Part shown: one piece after another, positions 21,101-27,177 of the stretch
Layout: every line of letters begins with the position of its first letter
Numbering within the stretch: the first letter of the stretch is position 1
Assembly (NCBI RefSeq): GCF_029227915.1
Contig: NC_079881.1
Location: 10,393,501-10,453,500, forward strand
DNA length: 60,000 nucleotides
Reading direction: 5' to 3'
DNA from: Hydractinia symbiolongicarpus
Lineage: Eukaryota > Cnidaria > Hydrozoa > Anthoathecata > Hydractiniidae
Notes under the pieces: generated by a model
Database searches by the model: none
What the model saw: only the letters and a program-made list of their open reading frames with translations
Told to the model about the DNA's origin: nothing
Made by a program: the position numbers and the translations under genes

Positions 21101-22064
21101 CGGGCCTCCCACTAGTTGCTTGAAATACCTTAAATAAATTCTTTAATGATTATTACCTGAATAAATTCTTTGAAGATTATTAAGTTTTAAAAGTCTGGCA
21201 TACCTTTAAAATAGCAGCTAAAATGGCCTTCTTTAGGTCCTTGGCTAACAGTGCCTTTGTACTAATTAGAGCAACAATCATATAGGTTGAACATATATAA
21301 TCTTTGCATTCAGACTTTAATCCAGCATGAATAAAAGGCAGCAGCAATGATAGTAGTTCTTCTTTGATTGTCATAGATACATCAATCACAGCAGCAAGAG
21401 CTCGTGCATGGAAGGAAAACAATATCTTTAAATCTGACTTCATATTGGGATGCTTTTTGGTAATGATTAAGGCTCTGTTGGCTATTTCACAAATAAATGA
21501 AAGGAAATTGTTGTCAGCAAGAGCATGTTTTACCAACATTTCTGTATTAAACCCAGACCCAGCGTTAGAACAAGGTATCAAACAATCCCACAAACCACCC
21601 GTTTTCTTTTTGTCGAATAACTGAACAATCCGTCCAAAGAGTTGAGTTTCATGGTAAGGCAAAATACATATCATAAGAGCATTTTTGTCTAGTGTTTGAA
21701 CTCTAAATTTTCGAATTAACCATTCCAATGCCTTTTGAGCAGGCTTTAAAAGCAAGTAAGGTGAAAGAAGAATCAAAAATTCTTCTAGCGTTTTATGTAG
21801 TTTCTCATTGAATTTCTTATCTTGCATATTTCTATCAATATCGAGGGCAGTTTTGCCAAACAAGGAACTGGAAAACATATTGAAGATTGGATCAATTGAA
21901 ACCAACTCATCAAATCCACTTTTACCAATATTAAAAATTGCATGATTGGTTAATGTAGCAGCTGTTTTTGCATCAAAAAGCAAGGAGTCTTTTGATGACA
22001 AATTCTGGTGAATAGATGGACCCCCTGGGATCTGTAATTTCTGCAGTTGCTCTGATAATGACAT
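1..22064 (-). CDS. HEATR1: HEATR1/UTP10, small-subunit processome HEAT-repeat protein (18 exons seen, 3' part off window)
   Basis: The product is the animal orthologue of yeast Utp10, a very large HEAT-repeat protein of the nucleolar t-UTP subcomplex needed for pre-rRNA transcription and 18S processing. The N-terminus carries family signatures such as LLKPAQKALEWLIRKF and ILPYHETQLFGR. Later exons align collinearly with vertebrate HEATR1, for example SLNHPKRAIRCAA, RVLHNVMHIFTFMG, PEHRRQHILKHL and RKKSFELLCTKL. Eighteen exons join in phase to 1,673 codons with no stop. The vertebrate protein is about 2,140 residues, so several hundred C-terminal residues, including the BP28CT region, should lie left of base 1. 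Helical repeats fill the whole length; I see no catalytic motif. The gene looks functional: frame is kept through 17 introns although transposons occupy several of them. Family assignment is firm; exact exon edges are by-eye splice calls. Confidence 0.97.
350..614 (-). CDS. HEATR1: HEATR1 coding exon 17
   Basis: A 265-base exon from CTTTTCAG to GAGCAG/GTAAAT, phase 2 in and 0 out. YNLLPFDPFISVISGLL and RKKSFELLCTKLGD match vertebrate NALLPTETFIPVIRGLV and RRKALDLLNNKL. Confidence 0.95.
748..764. repeat. Run of 17 C (G17 in the HEATR1 transcript)
   Basis: An uninterrupted homopolymer of 17 C in the intron between HEATR1 exons 16 and 17. In the pre-mRNA sense it is G17. Confidence 0.95.
805..997 (-). 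CDS. HEATR1: HEATR1 coding exon 16
   Basis: A 193-base exon from TTTTTACAG to ATGAG/GTAACC, phase 1 in and 2 out. It encodes GKKEENNLYSLLFTKKEN and FTTVTLIFDVLQNEKL. Confidence 0.9.
1094..1217 (-). CDS. HEATR1: HEATR1 coding exon 15
   Basis: A 124-base exon from TTCATTGTAG to CCTA/GTAAGT, phase 0 in and 1 out. It encodes DMELSPVSLEFCRDFFCSY and QIYALSGIVSYLNS, filling the gap equivalent to vertebrate FWFSVCCEFSVQHQI. It is found only by phase and similarity because it is short. Confidence 0.88.
1501..1743 (-). CDS. HEATR1: HEATR1 coding exon 14
   Basis: Exactly 81 codons from GAATTTAG to GATGAG/GTAAAT, phase 0 to 0. TFIDSIPYCPEHRRQHILKH matches vertebrate VFVDALPHVPEHRRLPILVQ. An internal Met-Ser-Ser run is not a start; the frame is open upstream to the acceptor. 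Confidence 0.95.
1817..2153 (-). CDS. HEATR1: HEATR1 coding exon 13
   Basis: A 337-base exon from ATCCTTTAG to TTCAG/GTAAGG, phase 2 in and 0 out. It holds one of the best-conserved blocks: EDKFKVELLIECLQ and TRVLHNVMHIFTFMGGTM, against vertebrate EEKFNVELIVQCIR and DKVLHNIMSIFTFMGANV. Confidence 0.96.
2780..2938 (-). CDS. HEATR1: HEATR1 coding exon 12 (GC donor)
   Basis: A 159-base exon after TTTTTTAG. The only donor that keeps frame and homology is GAAAG/GCAAGT, a non-canonical GC-AG intron. LFDVLER joined to CLK of exon 13 reproduces the vertebrate LFNLLSRCLEPL. Reading on through the GC site reaches a stop within a few codons. Confidence 0.9.
3143..3354 (-). CDS. HEATR1: HEATR1 coding exon 11
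   Basis: A 212-base exon between GATTTTAG and AAAAG/GTACTA, phase 0 in and 2 out. ITKQFYDGLFPEKKLQLLEK is a clear match to vertebrate ITKPFFAAISDEKVQQKLLR. The end is Lys-rich, as in the family. Confidence 0.92.
3798..3995 (-). CDS. HEATR1: HEATR1 coding exon 10
   Basis: Exactly 66 codons between GTTTTAG and TTTG/GTGAGG, phase 0 to 0. LVSLILKRIEPDILNEDHEL corresponds to vertebrate LHLTLGKYNEFSVSLLNEDP. Confidence 0.9.
4239..4437 (-). CDS. HEATR1: HEATR1 coding exon 9
   Basis: A 199-base exon, acceptor TTTTGTCAG, donor AACAAG/GTATGT, phase 2 in and 0 out. It encodes MLQALYVLTTNKRKSEF and KHLFATLVPCNVAVKIYM. Confidence 0.9.
4710..4893 (-). CDS. HEATR1: HEATR1 coding exon 8
   Basis: A 184-base exon, acceptor ATGTTTAG, donor AAAAG/GTACTA, phase 1 in and 2 out. 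VIPTLLCLLMFSVSAIRKVA matches vertebrate SLLINLGSPVKEVRRAA, a HEAT repeat with its diagnostic arginine. Confidence 0.92.
4991..5168 (-). CDS. HEATR1: HEATR1 coding exon 7
   Basis: A 178-base exon after a strong T-rich tract and GATGTAG, ending CAAG/GTATTAG, phase 0 in and 1 out. It encodes ESLISFLCNIYVRLIEND and GLCALHVMTRYLPLLD. A nearer CAG would put a stop in frame and is not used. Confidence 0.85.
5261..5472 (-). CDS. HEATR1: HEATR1 coding exon 6
   Basis: A 212-base exon. The acceptor is a weak TTTAAG, forced by phase because the next upstream in-frame triplet is a stop. The donor is ACT/GTAAGT, phase 1 in and 0 out. It encodes SRLLNMFLQIMAGTDD and KKKIFVLLAEESVKNE, matching vertebrate FEMMLNGADA and FIKVHLEDVF. 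Confidence 0.82.
6447..6703. repeat. Imperfect inverted-repeat element in HEATR1 intron 5
   Basis: TAACTTGGGTGTAATCCA near 6,450 is mirrored by TGGATTACACCCTTATAAC near 6,677, with further partial complementarity just inside each end (CCCAAATGGGAATTT against AATTTCAATTGGGAAA). It looks like an old MITE-type insertion. The rest of the 5,473-7,155 intron shows nothing recognisable. Confidence 0.4.
7156..8222 (-). CDS. HEATR1: HEATR1 coding exon 5 (largest exon, 1,067 bases)
   Basis: Acceptor CTTTTCAG, donor TTTAG/GTATGT, phase 2 in and 1 out; about 356 codons. LPLILSLNHPKRAIRCAA and IIARLNDDSALVVEE match the vertebrate LMLSLNHPLAPVRILA and VLARLGDDNIDVV. The middle is diverged but keeps the helical pattern. 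FVAFLQNMLENF aligns near vertebrate FLVFSLKKFIYAL, so no segment appears to be missing before exon 6. Confidence 0.95.
9116..9200 (-). repeat. tRNA-like unit 1
   Basis: Read on the minus strand it contains TGGTGTAGTGG (A-box-like), a GC-rich hairpin made from CCCAG/CTGGG, and GATCGAATCC (B-box-like) within a GCGG/CCGC stem. The acceptor stem is poor, so it is not a functional tRNA. Confidence 0.65.
9309..9421 (+). repeat. tRNA-like unit 2 with outer inverted repeat
   Basis: The core is flanked by GTTCATCACTAACATATTG (9,309-9,327) and CAGTATGTTACTGATGAAC (9,403-9,421), which pair with two mismatches. The B box is degraded (GATCTAATCC). Confidence 0.65.
9597..9680 (+). repeat. tRNA-like unit 3
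   Basis: Direct copy with an intact A-box-like TGGTGTAGTGG and B-box-like GATCGAATCC. It is followed by the 3' target repeat at 9,715. Confidence 0.65.
9896..10073. mobile_element. 178-bp MITE with TTAA ends
   Basis: TTAAGGGAATAAATTT at 9,896-9,911 pairs with AAATTAATTCCCTTAA at 10,058-10,073. The terminal TTAA suggests a piggyBac-type target; that superfamily call is inference. The second copy is at 13,237-13,414 because it lies inside the duplicated block. Confidence 0.6.
10360..12471 (+). CDS. Reverse transcriptase ORF of CR1-like element (chimeric N-terminus, no endonuclease)
   Basis: A 703-codon open frame. Residues from about 45 on are retrotransposon: the linker AYNKQRNFCVSLIRKSK, then reverse-transcriptase blocks NYRPVSVLSNISKIYE, FGFRKGHSSQQCL, the motif-A aspartate in LLTDLSKAFDCIPH, GVPQGSILGPLLFNI and the catalytic YADD in VNYADDTTPF, followed by the thumb and a C-terminal region ending in a CPCRIC cysteine motif. 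The first 43 or so residues come from the flanking host repeat and are an accidental in-frame fusion. The polymerase frame is intact, implying a young insertion. Without the endonuclease it could not start target-primed integration by itself. Confidence 0.88.
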   Translation: MLLMNKVVLLQYDLHALYSPVMIRGLIGVKHSLLKMKYGCAMILLNKHRKDKTPESKLAYNKQRNFCVSLIRKSKYKFFNNLNVKNITDNRLFWKTVKPCFSNKTVTSENITLVENGTTISHDKDITEIFNNYFGSVVENLGIKSSNIQPSSNENRPKDQINSIIHKYKSHPSVEKIRKSAKSNTKFSFKQTAFEDVEKYIRKLDPKKAQQKDDIPTNIIKENSDIFSQFITENFNQSLKSSEFPTSLKNADITPTHKKGLRTEKANYRPVSVLSNISKIYERCMYDQIYTFFEPLFSKLQFGFRKGHSSQQCLISMIEKWKNSLDKGGTFGALLTDLSKAFDCIPHELLLAKLHAYGFDMNSLLFIKSYLIDRKQRVRINNNYSTWKKIKYGVPQGSILGPLLFNIFLCDLFLFVPYMDIVNYADDTTPFSIGKNINEVIEKIEYAAIIIFTWFENNGMKANPEKSHFFTNKTDVRLKVCDELLNNSQTEKLLGITIDHKLSFEEHVNQLCNKAGQKVSALARLSSFMTLDQRKLIINAFVTSHFSYCPLVWMFHSRKLNNRINHIHERALRIIYQDYQSSFEELLSKNGSVTIHQTNLRILVTELYKAKTKTGPEMLNEIFIFPEPVYNLRKDKLKSNKIFSVRYGIETLSNVGLKLWNSLPNEYRNAGTLIEFRNKIRNWIPNHCPCRICKTFIPELGFL
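10489..12873 (+). mobile_element. 5'-truncated CR1/Jockey-type non-LTR retrotransposon
   Basis: The element begins within the linker before the reverse transcriptase, so the endonuclease domain is absent. It has a 3' UTR of about 370 bases (12,472 on) and ends in an A-rich/AAT simple-repeat tail. It is inserted in the sequence GCTATGATAAATATTCACC of the duplicated block, with at most ATA repeated at both edges. Confidence 0.85.
13580..16056. other. HEATR1 intron 4, no gene seen
   Basis: Very AT-rich. A 119-codon minus-strand frame at 13,577-13,936 has no recognisable similarity and starts inside the duplicated block. The segment GGAAACGTTGCGGAAACG near 13,864 looks like repeat DNA. I see no exon, and the exon 4-exon 5 phases need none. 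Confidence 0.6.
16057..16793 (-). mobile_element. Non-autonomous Helitron-like element
   Basis: On the minus strand it starts A/TCCCAATGATAATACAGAG and ends with a GTGGATTTTTCCAC hairpin followed by CTAG/T, the Helitron pattern of TC start, CTRR end, 3' hairpin and A-T insertion site. It shares GACGTCATCA and GCTGACGTCAGCA blocks with the copy at 38,480-39,173. It has no coding capacity. Confidence 0.7.
16794..17486. other. HEATR1 intron 4, distal part
   Basis: AT-rich intron with no recognised repeat or exon. Confidence 0.5.
17487..17573 (-). CDS. HEATR1: HEATR1 coding exon 4
   Basis: An 87-base exon between AATACAG and ACTAG/GTAATC, phase 2 to 2. It encodes CLINEVIKNDDKEGNQ and EDIIRILATR. 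The frame joins exon 5 directly across a 9.3-kb intron, so no exon is needed in between. The first 30 or so bases of this exon recur inside intron 1 (19,934-20,050). Confidence 0.85.
17910..18131 (-). CDS. HEATR1: HEATR1 coding exon 3
   Basis: A 222-base exon between ATTTAG and AAG/GTTAGT, phase 2 to 2. It reads through VLQKLKREHNIDVFIN and VDGFALSEDQVTELLR, a pair of helical repeats in the U3snoRNP10-type region. Confidence 0.9.
18242..18765 (-). mobile_element. Penelope-like element 3' fragment with inverted arms and 13-base target duplication
   Basis: TAGATGAAATCCA is found at 18,229-18,241 and 18,766-18,778. Within lie two inverted 147-base arms, 18,288-18,434 and 18,618-18,764, around a short centre. 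Each arm carries the ACGTTTCGG/CCGAAACGT motif common near Penelope-like 3' ends. The insertion is in HEATR1 intron 2. Confidence 0.75.
18400..18615 (-). pseudogene. GIY-YIG endonuclease C-terminal remnant of a Penelope-like element
   Basis: The minus strand encodes SSNCTAIKDHLKACRT, LDDFSILSRGNNRYLLE and IKESLFIMRDSPQLNNNI followed by SAPLYLYN and a stop. This is the typical end of the Penelope GIY-YIG endonuclease (AIADHL...DDFSIL...KESLLIMRD.PSLN). The reverse transcriptase and the GIY-YIG catalytic start are missing. Confidence 0.8.
19121..19206 (-). CDS. HEATR1: HEATR1 coding exon 2
   Basis: An 86-base exon between TTTTTACAG and CAG/GTTGGT, phase 0 in and 2 out. It encodes FLEPAWYEEGILCLINIM, matching the vertebrate segment that contains DGLSCLIVLL. 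Confidence 0.88.
19737..20332. repeat. Two diverged direct repeats enclosing a displaced HEATR1 exon 4 fragment
   Basis: Bases 19,737-19,917 and 20,136-20,330 are diverged copies of one sequence (shared ATGTAAACTTATTCTCTTTA and AATAATTTTCTGAGGAAACA). Between them, 19,934-20,050 resembles 17,541-17,664, which is the first 30 or so bases of exon 4 with its acceptor and upstream intron. All lie in HEATR1 intron 1. Confidence 0.7.
21204..22064 (-). CDS. HEATR1: HEATR1 coding exon 1 (residues 1-287)
   Basis: Start codon ATG at 22,064-22,062, chosen because the next residues (MSLSEQLQKLQIP) match the conserved N-terminus of the family. The exon carries the most conserved block, including SPYLLLKPAQKALEWLI and LPYHETQLFGRIVQL. 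It ends AAG before GTATGC, phase 0. Confidence 0.95.
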
Positions 22065-22445
22065 TTTTAACTAAAAACAGAAATTTCTTATAACATACAG
22101 AAGAAAAACATCAAAAGACCAACTTACATTTAGTAATTTTCAATAAATAAATAATTCAGAAACGATCTGCAATTTATCCTGATTGCTAAACATTAGTAAA
22201 CAAAATATGGACATATCTTATTGAATATAAAAAAATAAAGGAGAGATGTTGCACAAACCTGAGCCAACAAAAAAATATAAAATATATATGTCTTATGTTT
22301 TCAAAAATTCGACAATAAAAAAATTCGACAATATCTGAAAATAAAAGAAACAATAAAAATTAACCTATTTGATTTTAAGTATAAGCTGCTGTAAATACAC
22401 CAATATTTTTAAAAAAACAATAAAATCGTGATTAAACTTACTACC
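22065..22445 (-). promoter_or_regulatory. HEATR1 5' leader with possible 5'-UTR intron
   Basis: Only six bases (TTAAAA) separate the start codon from a good splice acceptor (polypyrimidine then TTTTTAG, AG at 22,071-22,072). A plausible donor, AAGAAG followed by GTAGTAAG, lies at 22,443-22,444, which would make a 5'-UTR intron of about 370 bases. The acceptor could instead receive a trans-spliced leader. No TATA box is evident. Confidence 0.4.
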
Positions 22446-23383
22446 TTCTTTACGATCACAATAAGCAGATAATACATTCTGAATCCATAGAAAACTGAAT
22501 TTGGTTAAATTTGAAAAACAGTACCCTAACTTTTAAATAGCCTGATCTACTTTTTGTTAGCAAAGACTATTAATATTTCATGAGTATATTTTTACAATAA
22601 CAGTCATTTTATTTTTTGTTTGTTACTAATCAATAGTGTGGCAGACGTTGTCGACAACCAGTGACTGCAGCTGAAACGTCCCTTAAAACCTTTAAACTTC
22701 TTCACAGGTTCTGTCAATAGAAAATAGTGTAAAAACTTTCACAGAGCTTGGTGGTCAGCTATTGTGAAATGGTTAGAATAAGTATTTATTTGCACTCATA
22801 TAAGTAAAACAAATTTTTCAGTATTTCCAGTTACCCTATTCGTAGATCAAAACTCTATCTTTGTTTTTACAATGAAACTGGGGCAACAAAAATCGTTCCC
22901 CATTCCCCTCAAACAACAAAATTTTGTGGCCTGGTAAAGGATGATATCTTTGAGGGTACTAATCTAAAATTGATAATTACATCTTTTAACTGTCTAAAAT
23001 TTCTCATAGAATTAGGGCGTCAGTTTTGGCATATCTACTCATAGTCTTGTCAATGAAAAAAAGGTGTGCGCATGCCCAAAGTTAGGTCTAATGTGTCAAG
23101 GTGTGCAATTTTTAATTCTCCAATTACTTTGTCAACAACGGAGAAGGGTGTTATGACAAGCACATTTTTCCTTGTATTTTCGCATAACATTCAGTTAATT
23201 AATATTTTTTTTCCAAAGAAAACAAAATTAATGATTTGTCTCACCAAAAAAAATGTTTGAATTAATTTTTTCTCTTGTTTTCATTAAAAAAAAAAAAATT
23301 GCATGCTCAGAAACTTGTTTTTAAAATAGAAAGTGAGATATATAGGTATAAGTAAACCAGCATGATAATGTGCACCATCTTCC

Positions 23384-23428
23384 AAAGATAATGTGCATTA
23401 TCTTTCAAAGATAATGCACATTATCTTT
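23384..23428. repeat. Two tandem perfect palindromes next to a tRNA T-arm-like sequence
   Basis: AAAGATAATG-TG-CATTATCTTT (23,384-23,405), one base, then AAAGATAATG-CA-CATTATCTTT (23,407-23,428). A T-arm-like stem-loop with 5-bp stem and 7-base loop follows at 23,442-23,458. Confidence 0.7.
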
Positions 23429-24355
23429 CAAGTGAGAGGTTGTGGGCTCAAGTCCCACTCGATCCATCATCTTTGCAGCACTTGGGAAGATAATGTGAAG
23501 GTTTAGTTAACATTTTAAAAGTTATTTAGCCAGTATTTTTCTTGTGCTGTTTTAAAAGAAAAATTATTTTTGTGATATATTAATATTTATTATATTATAT
23601 ATTATTATATTATTATTATGTAAAATTCATAATGAATGAGGGTATTACCACAAGCATATTCTGCCTTGTTTTTTGAATGCATCCTCCCCAAAATGTTGAT
23701 CTGCCTCAATAAAGAAAATGTGTGGAAGCGTGCAAGTGCTTTCGCACACATTAGAATGACAAGACTAAATACTGCTGTATTTGGGGCATTCCTGGGCCAT
23801 CATTTGACCTAAATTAAAAATGTAAAATGAAAAAAGTTTGACCACCATTTCTACTTTTAAGAAAAATTGAAACAATATGGCAAAAAACAACAATAAACCC
23901 TGCAATGTCATTCAGAATGTTTTTTCATTGATGGGCACAAAAAGAACCAGGTGCATCTTTAATTTCACGTGTTAAAAACTTTATTCTTAGATCGTCTAGC
24001 ATTCAAAACAAATTTTGATTTTTTTATAGGGTTAAACCTAAAGTATATTACAAAGATATAAACAGATTAGAATAAGACAAAAGAAAAAAATGTTCTTCTT
24101 GATTGGCATAGAGAGAAAGTGTAGAAGTCATAATAGGAGCACTGCTAAGCAATGGAAATACAAAGCAATTTCACTGTGTGCAAAAAATTAAATTGCATGG
24201 GTAAAGTAACGTTACGTATGCATGTGATCAGGTATGTACGTGAGGTATTAACACACAGGTTTTAAACTCTTGTAACTACTTTTTTTATGAGAGGCCTTCA
24301 ATTGCCAGTGGTTTCTGTAATCAATAGGCTGCAAAAGTTTTACTTTGGCAGGGGT

Positions 24356-24640
24356 GTAGCCGCTGTAGATTAGTGGTTATAACTCAACATGGGCAAGTGA
24401 ATGTATGATAACATTCCATATAAAGAAAATGGGCAAGATGGTACACTGTGTGTGTGTCATTTGATGTTGAAGAAAGTTGTCTGTTAGAACGCTGACGCAA
24501 ATTAGGTTAGCGTAGCTGAAAACGAGCATTAAATCCAAGACTTTACATTAAGTGTAGCCCGTCCTTGAAATAATATACAGGGTATATCTCTCCATTGGTG
24601 AGGATGGCCATGTAAAATATGCACATCTATCTGCCTATCC
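24356..24640 (+). mobile_element. tRNA-derived SINE, degraded copy
   Basis: Head TGTAGATTAGTGGTTATA (A-box-like) and tail ATATACAGGGTATATCTCTC then ATGCACATCTATCTGCCTATC match the fuller copy at 27,291-27,640. The B-box region is deleted. Confidence 0.65.
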
Positions 24641-25078
24641 AACCAATGTTAAAAATATGCTAGCTGCACTTCTACCAATGTCTGCATTATGAAAGTTTAA
24701 AGTCAACTGTTAACACTGACAAGTGAACTTTGACAAGTTCAAAGAGTGTGTTACTTAGACAGAAACACCATTGTTTATTGTTTGTGGTTACGATCTTTGA
24801 AAATCCACCAAATTTCCCTGGGGTTGGTGGTAATGTCTTTACCAAAGAAAGATACAGATAGTTTGGGCAACCTTTTTCAATAAAATTTGTGAGATTCTAC
24901 AGGGCTCAAAGAAAGTAAGGAAGGAAGTGAAAGTCTTTCTCATTTCTGGTACAGTCTATGTACAGCAATGCTAGAAGTCAGATCATCATCATCATTATCA
25001 TCATTCTTGGCTTAACGTCCGTTTTCTATGCTAGCATGGGTTAAACAGGGTATATTAATGACTCTCTTCCAATCTGAT

Positions 25079-26772
25079 CTAGACTGTTAGATTTAAACTC
25101 AACTTCCTCTGTATCAAGTCTGTCCTTATAACCTCCTGCCAAGTCTTTCTTGGGCTGCCTCTGCGCTTTGCCCTAGAAACTATTAAGTCTCTACACTTTC
25201 TTACCCAATTATCCCCCTGTATTCTTTCCAAGTGCCCCAGCCAATTCAATCTTCTTATCTGGATAACATCTTTAATTCTACGGATACTTAGCCTGCTTTT
25301 TAGCTCATCTGAACTCTTTCTGTCTTTCAGACTGGTGTTACACATCCACCTAACCATTCTCATACCATTCCTCTCTAAACGGTCAAGATCTTCCTGCTTC
25401 AACGTCCATGCCTCACTACCGTACAACAAACACTTCTTACACAGGCCTCATACAACCTACCTTTTAACTCAATTGACAAGACTCTGCTAGTCAACAAAGG
25501 AAGTAACTCTCTGAACTTTTTTCAAGCAGAATCTATCCTGCAAGTAACACTTCTTCCAACACCCCCTAACATATCACCTAAGTAACAGAAGTTCTTAATT
25601 ATCTCTAACGAGCCACTGTTGTGCATCATTGAAGCTGGAAACACTTCATTCTCTATAATCTCACCTTTGCAACGCTTGCATACAAACTGAATGTCAGCTC
25701 TTAACCTTCCACCAATACTACTGCACTTCTTCTGTACCTAATGCTTGCAAATCTGACAAAAAATTGAGTTATTACCAACCCCTTTCATGCAAACTTCACA
25801 AGGCCACTTTCCAACTACAAGGTCACACTCGGCTGCAATGCTACTAATGATGACTTTAGACTTTGCTGTGTTCACCCTTAGCCCTTTCTCTTCTATTCCT
25901 TTCTTCCACTTCTCAAACCTTTGAACTAATTCTTCCATCGACTCTGCTATGAGAACCAAATCATCTGCATACAATAACTCCCATGGACAACCTGTTCTGA
26001 ACTCCATCGGCAGCTCTTCTAAGACTAATAGCACAAAAAACAAAGGACTAAGTACAGAACCCTGGTGTACACCAACATTAACACTAAATTCATCACTAAG
26101 TGAATCGTTAATCCTGACACGACTTCTAGCATTGCTGTACATAGACTGTACCATTGTAATTAGTCACTCATCCACACCTAATTTTCTCATAGCCCACCAA
26201 ACAACTTTACGTGGCACTATATCAAAAGCTTTCTCTAAATCTACAAAGGCAAAATAGAGATTCTTTCTCTTTCCTAAATACTTTTCCTGAAGATATTATT
26301 TCGGTTTGTCTGTTCAGATTCATATTACTGTGGAAAGTTTATCATTTCTTGAACATGATAGTTTAGTAGGCGACGTTTCGGGAGATCCTTCTCCCATTAT
26401 CGGGCAAAGTAAATAATTCTTCTAAGCTACCCTTCTCTCCTCCTCTGTGCTAGCCAAAACACCTTCATCATTACGTATACACTTCTCACCTACAACATCT
26501 TGAATAGTTTTCCTCATTTGCTTTGCTATCTTGAATACCTCATTGTGCTGGTCTTCCCTTCTTAACACATCTGCAAATCTGTTTCTCTCTGCTTCTGATT
26601 TTGCCTTATACACTGCTGTACAAGCACAACGCTTAGCTTTTAAGTAAATATTTTTACTACCACCTGACTTGGACTCTTTCCAAAGTTTCCTCTTTTCCTT
26701 TATACACTGGTCAACCTCATTATTCAACCACCAGGTCTGTCTATGTCTAGCTGGTCTACCCACAGGTATCAT
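25079..26772 (-). pseudogene. RTE-like polyprotein remnant
   Basis: At least three separate frames (26,772-26,422, 26,154-25,738, 25,429-25,079) must be joined to give one protein. The YADD catalytic motif is present, but the reading frame is destroyed by frameshifts and an insertion, so this copy is dead. Confidence 0.85.
26290..26415. mobile_element. Short insert inside the RTE copy, possibly Penelope-like 3' end
   Basis: Sequence unlike the RTE interrupts it. It contains GGCGACGTTTCGGGAGATC, resembling the arm motif of the Penelope fragment at 18.3 kb. The link is by motif only. Confidence 0.35.
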
Positions 26773-27177
26773 CAGAAGCTTCTAGAGAACAATTTCTCAA
26801 AGTAGTCCAACTACTTTCAACATTGCCACTATTACACTGACCATTGTGGGCTAACTGCTGAATTTTTGCATTATATTGTCTTCCTACAATCTCTTTCTTC
26901 AGCTTCCAGACTTTACGACGGGGTCTGTATTTTCCCTTGGCTTCTTTAACACTCTTCAAGATAATATCACAAACCAGCAACCTATGCTGGGAAACACACT
27001 CTTCCCCGATATAACTTTCATGTCCTTCACCACTTTCTTGTCTGACTTTCTAACCAGGAAGTAATCTATCTGTGTCCTACAGCCACCTGACTCATATGTT
27101 ATCAGCCTACTCTGTCTCTTACTGAATGCTGTGTTGCAAACCACCATGTCCCTTGCCATTCCAAACTCAAGCAATCA

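Larger units (their letters stand above)
22446..24972. other. Intergenic DNA upstream of HEATR1
   Basis: AT-rich. It holds the likely HEATR1 promoter just right of 22,446, two tandem short palindromes at 23,384-23,428, a tRNA T-arm-like GTGGGCTCAAGTCCCAC at 23,442-23,458 and a degraded SINE at 24,356-24,640. No coding frame is convincing. Confidence 0.5.
24973..27177 (-). mobile_element. RTE-like non-LTR retrotransposon, broken copy 1
   Basis: Minus-strand pieces in order are the endonuclease end (SRLITYESGGCRTQIDYFLV, 27,110), a linker (WWLNNEVDQCIKEKRKLW, 26,720), the reverse transcriptase (VGVHQGSVLSPLFFVLL and LLYADDLVLIAESMEEL, 26,060-25,940) and the C-terminal region (YGSEAWTLKQEDLDRLER and IRRLNWLGHLERIQGDNW, 25,420-25,250). 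Stops and frameshifts separate them. It ends with an ATG/CAT-rich tail at 24,985. A foreign insert with GACGTTTCGGGAGATC sits at about 26,290-26,415. Confidence 0.85.
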
